From the NCBI RefSeq assembly GCF_933775445.1, contig NC_065872.1, positions 8,928,001 to 8,992,000 of the forward strand: a stretch of 64,000 nucleotides of DNA. The letters are read 5' to 3'. Source of the stretch: Argentina anserina (lineage: Eukaryota; Streptophyta; Magnoliopsida; Rosales; Rosaceae). The notes beneath the pieces were generated by a model, which ran no database searches, was not told where the DNA came from, and was given only the letters and a program-made list of their open reading frames with translations. Position 1 is the first letter of the stretch. Each line of letters opens with the position of its first letter. This document shows positions 63,015 to 64,000 of this stretch, in pieces. Made by a program: the position numbers and the translations under genes.

Positions 63015-64000
63015 GAGTTTTGGGATTGAGGAGGTTTGATTAGTTCAGTTTGGCATTGATGGAGGGTTTTGGTGTTGCAGGGTTTTGGGAGTTTGGATAA
63101 GGGAGTTCGTTCTGTGTGAGCTTTTCCTGTGAGTTCTCCACTTCTATGTTTGGATATTCTGGTTTCTGATGCAGACGTTTTGGGTATGGAGAGTGTCGTA
63201 TGTGGATTTCTGGTGTCGTCTTACCCCGTAGCCATTAGGAAATGGGAAATTTACAGTCATTCGATTTATCACACCGTAATTTCTCAAGTACAAGCCGCCT
63301 AACATCCGCCCAGACGCTTTATCTTGCTACCGTTTTTCCCCACTAAGTGCCCTCCCATATTGCCCGCCTAGCCCGCTTAGGCGATTTTAGTAACATTGGG
63401 CATATACTTGTAGTCTTGTTATTACTGAATTTCTCATCAACTAAATGGTCATATCAAGCTTTATATTTCACTGTCTATCCTCTCTAGGTTACCAGACAGA
63501 AGCTGCTCAACCTATGAAAAAGCTGGGAGCAATGACCTCGATTTGATTGATAGGAATCAAATCGTTTTTGGTAATAAGTAATTCAGTGTAATATGCAGAA
63601 ATCTTCCAGGAATTGACCACTACTGTATGTGATTGTACTATGAGAGCTTATGACACGAATGACTACCGACCTAGATTTTCTGGGGGATGCTCGGTTGGTG
63701 CCCATATGTTTCTGTACCAATAATTATACAATCATGAAAATTCATCATTTTACTGATCATTTATTGAATCAAATCTCTTTCTGTGCAGAGGGTTCATCCA
63801 CACCCACATGTGGCAATGGGGCAGTATGGTCTTACTCAGAATTAATGGCTTTTTGCAACTTATAGATGTTCCTTCTCATCTTTGTGGCCAAAACTAGTAA
63901 GCATTTTCACCAATACCAGATGAATAAGGGCACTGATGTGGAATATATAGAGTAACACTCATGGGACAAGGTACAAATCTAACCCCAACAGGAACCCTGA
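63015..64000. other. upstream region of RNC1 and unassigned sequence
   Basis: The left part is the RNC1 5' UTR and promoter. From 63240 to the end I see no supported gene; a plus-strand ORF of 71 residues (63650-63865) has no motif I recognise and could be part of a neighbouring gene cut by the window edge. Confidence 0.4.

Overview
This is a nuclear window from a flowering plant, almost certainly a eudicot. The genes carry many short GT-AG introns, intergenic DNA is AT-rich, and the repeats are plant families: CACTA, Ty3/Gypsy of the Tat/Ogre type, Ty1/Copia, MITEs, SINEs and non-LTR retroposons. The repeat style would suit a Rosaceae-like genome, but that is an impression only. There are no bacterial operons, CRISPR arrays or prophages.

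Five host genes look intact, with every exon junction in frame by hand. They are an MFS transporter of the molybdate-anion (MFSD5) family (1566-4237, -, 9 exons); an acyl-CoA-binding protein of the ACBP3 class with a repetitive linker (23914-26368, -, 4 exons); a 78-residue zinc-finger protein of the Arabidopsis At2g23090 type (30517-31422, +, 3 exons); a casein kinase 2 alpha catalytic subunit (32376-35491, -, 10 exons); and chloroplast RNC1, a ribonuclease III-domain splicing factor (59453-63014, -, 5 exons). The zinc-finger gene and the kinase are convergent neighbours, as their relatives are in Arabidopsis.

Decayed host genes: two S-protein-homolog pseudogenes (5679-7316 and 9501-9928), an F-box pseudogene split by an 851-bp insertion (56681-58766), and two adjacent unrelated gene 5' fragments (UDP-arabinopyranose mutase and NEK kinase) at 36426-36799.

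Layout: 0-10 kb, transporter and S-protein pseudogenes with SINE, MITE and retroposon insertions. 10.7-19.2 kb, an 8.5-kb CACTA element whose transposase is split by a solo LTR. 19.4-23 kb, a 386-bp tandem duplication, a retroposon-like block and a TIR element. 23.9-35.7 kb, the gene-rich core, interrupted by a LINE ORF1 copy, a SINE-like unit and a foldback MITE. 36-48 kb, gene fragments and a decayed Gypsy element with a second solo LTR of the same family in its gag. 50.5-55.6 kb, an almost complete Copia element. 56.7-63 kb, the F-box pseudogene and RNC1.

The clearest signals are the nested insertions whose target-site duplications can be read directly, several of which restore the interrupted reading frame. 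I found no convincing novel molecular system. The most unusual items are the paired gene fragments, the repeat-expanded acyl-CoA-binding protein, and a 116-bp repeat array before an antisense ORF beside the Gypsy element.
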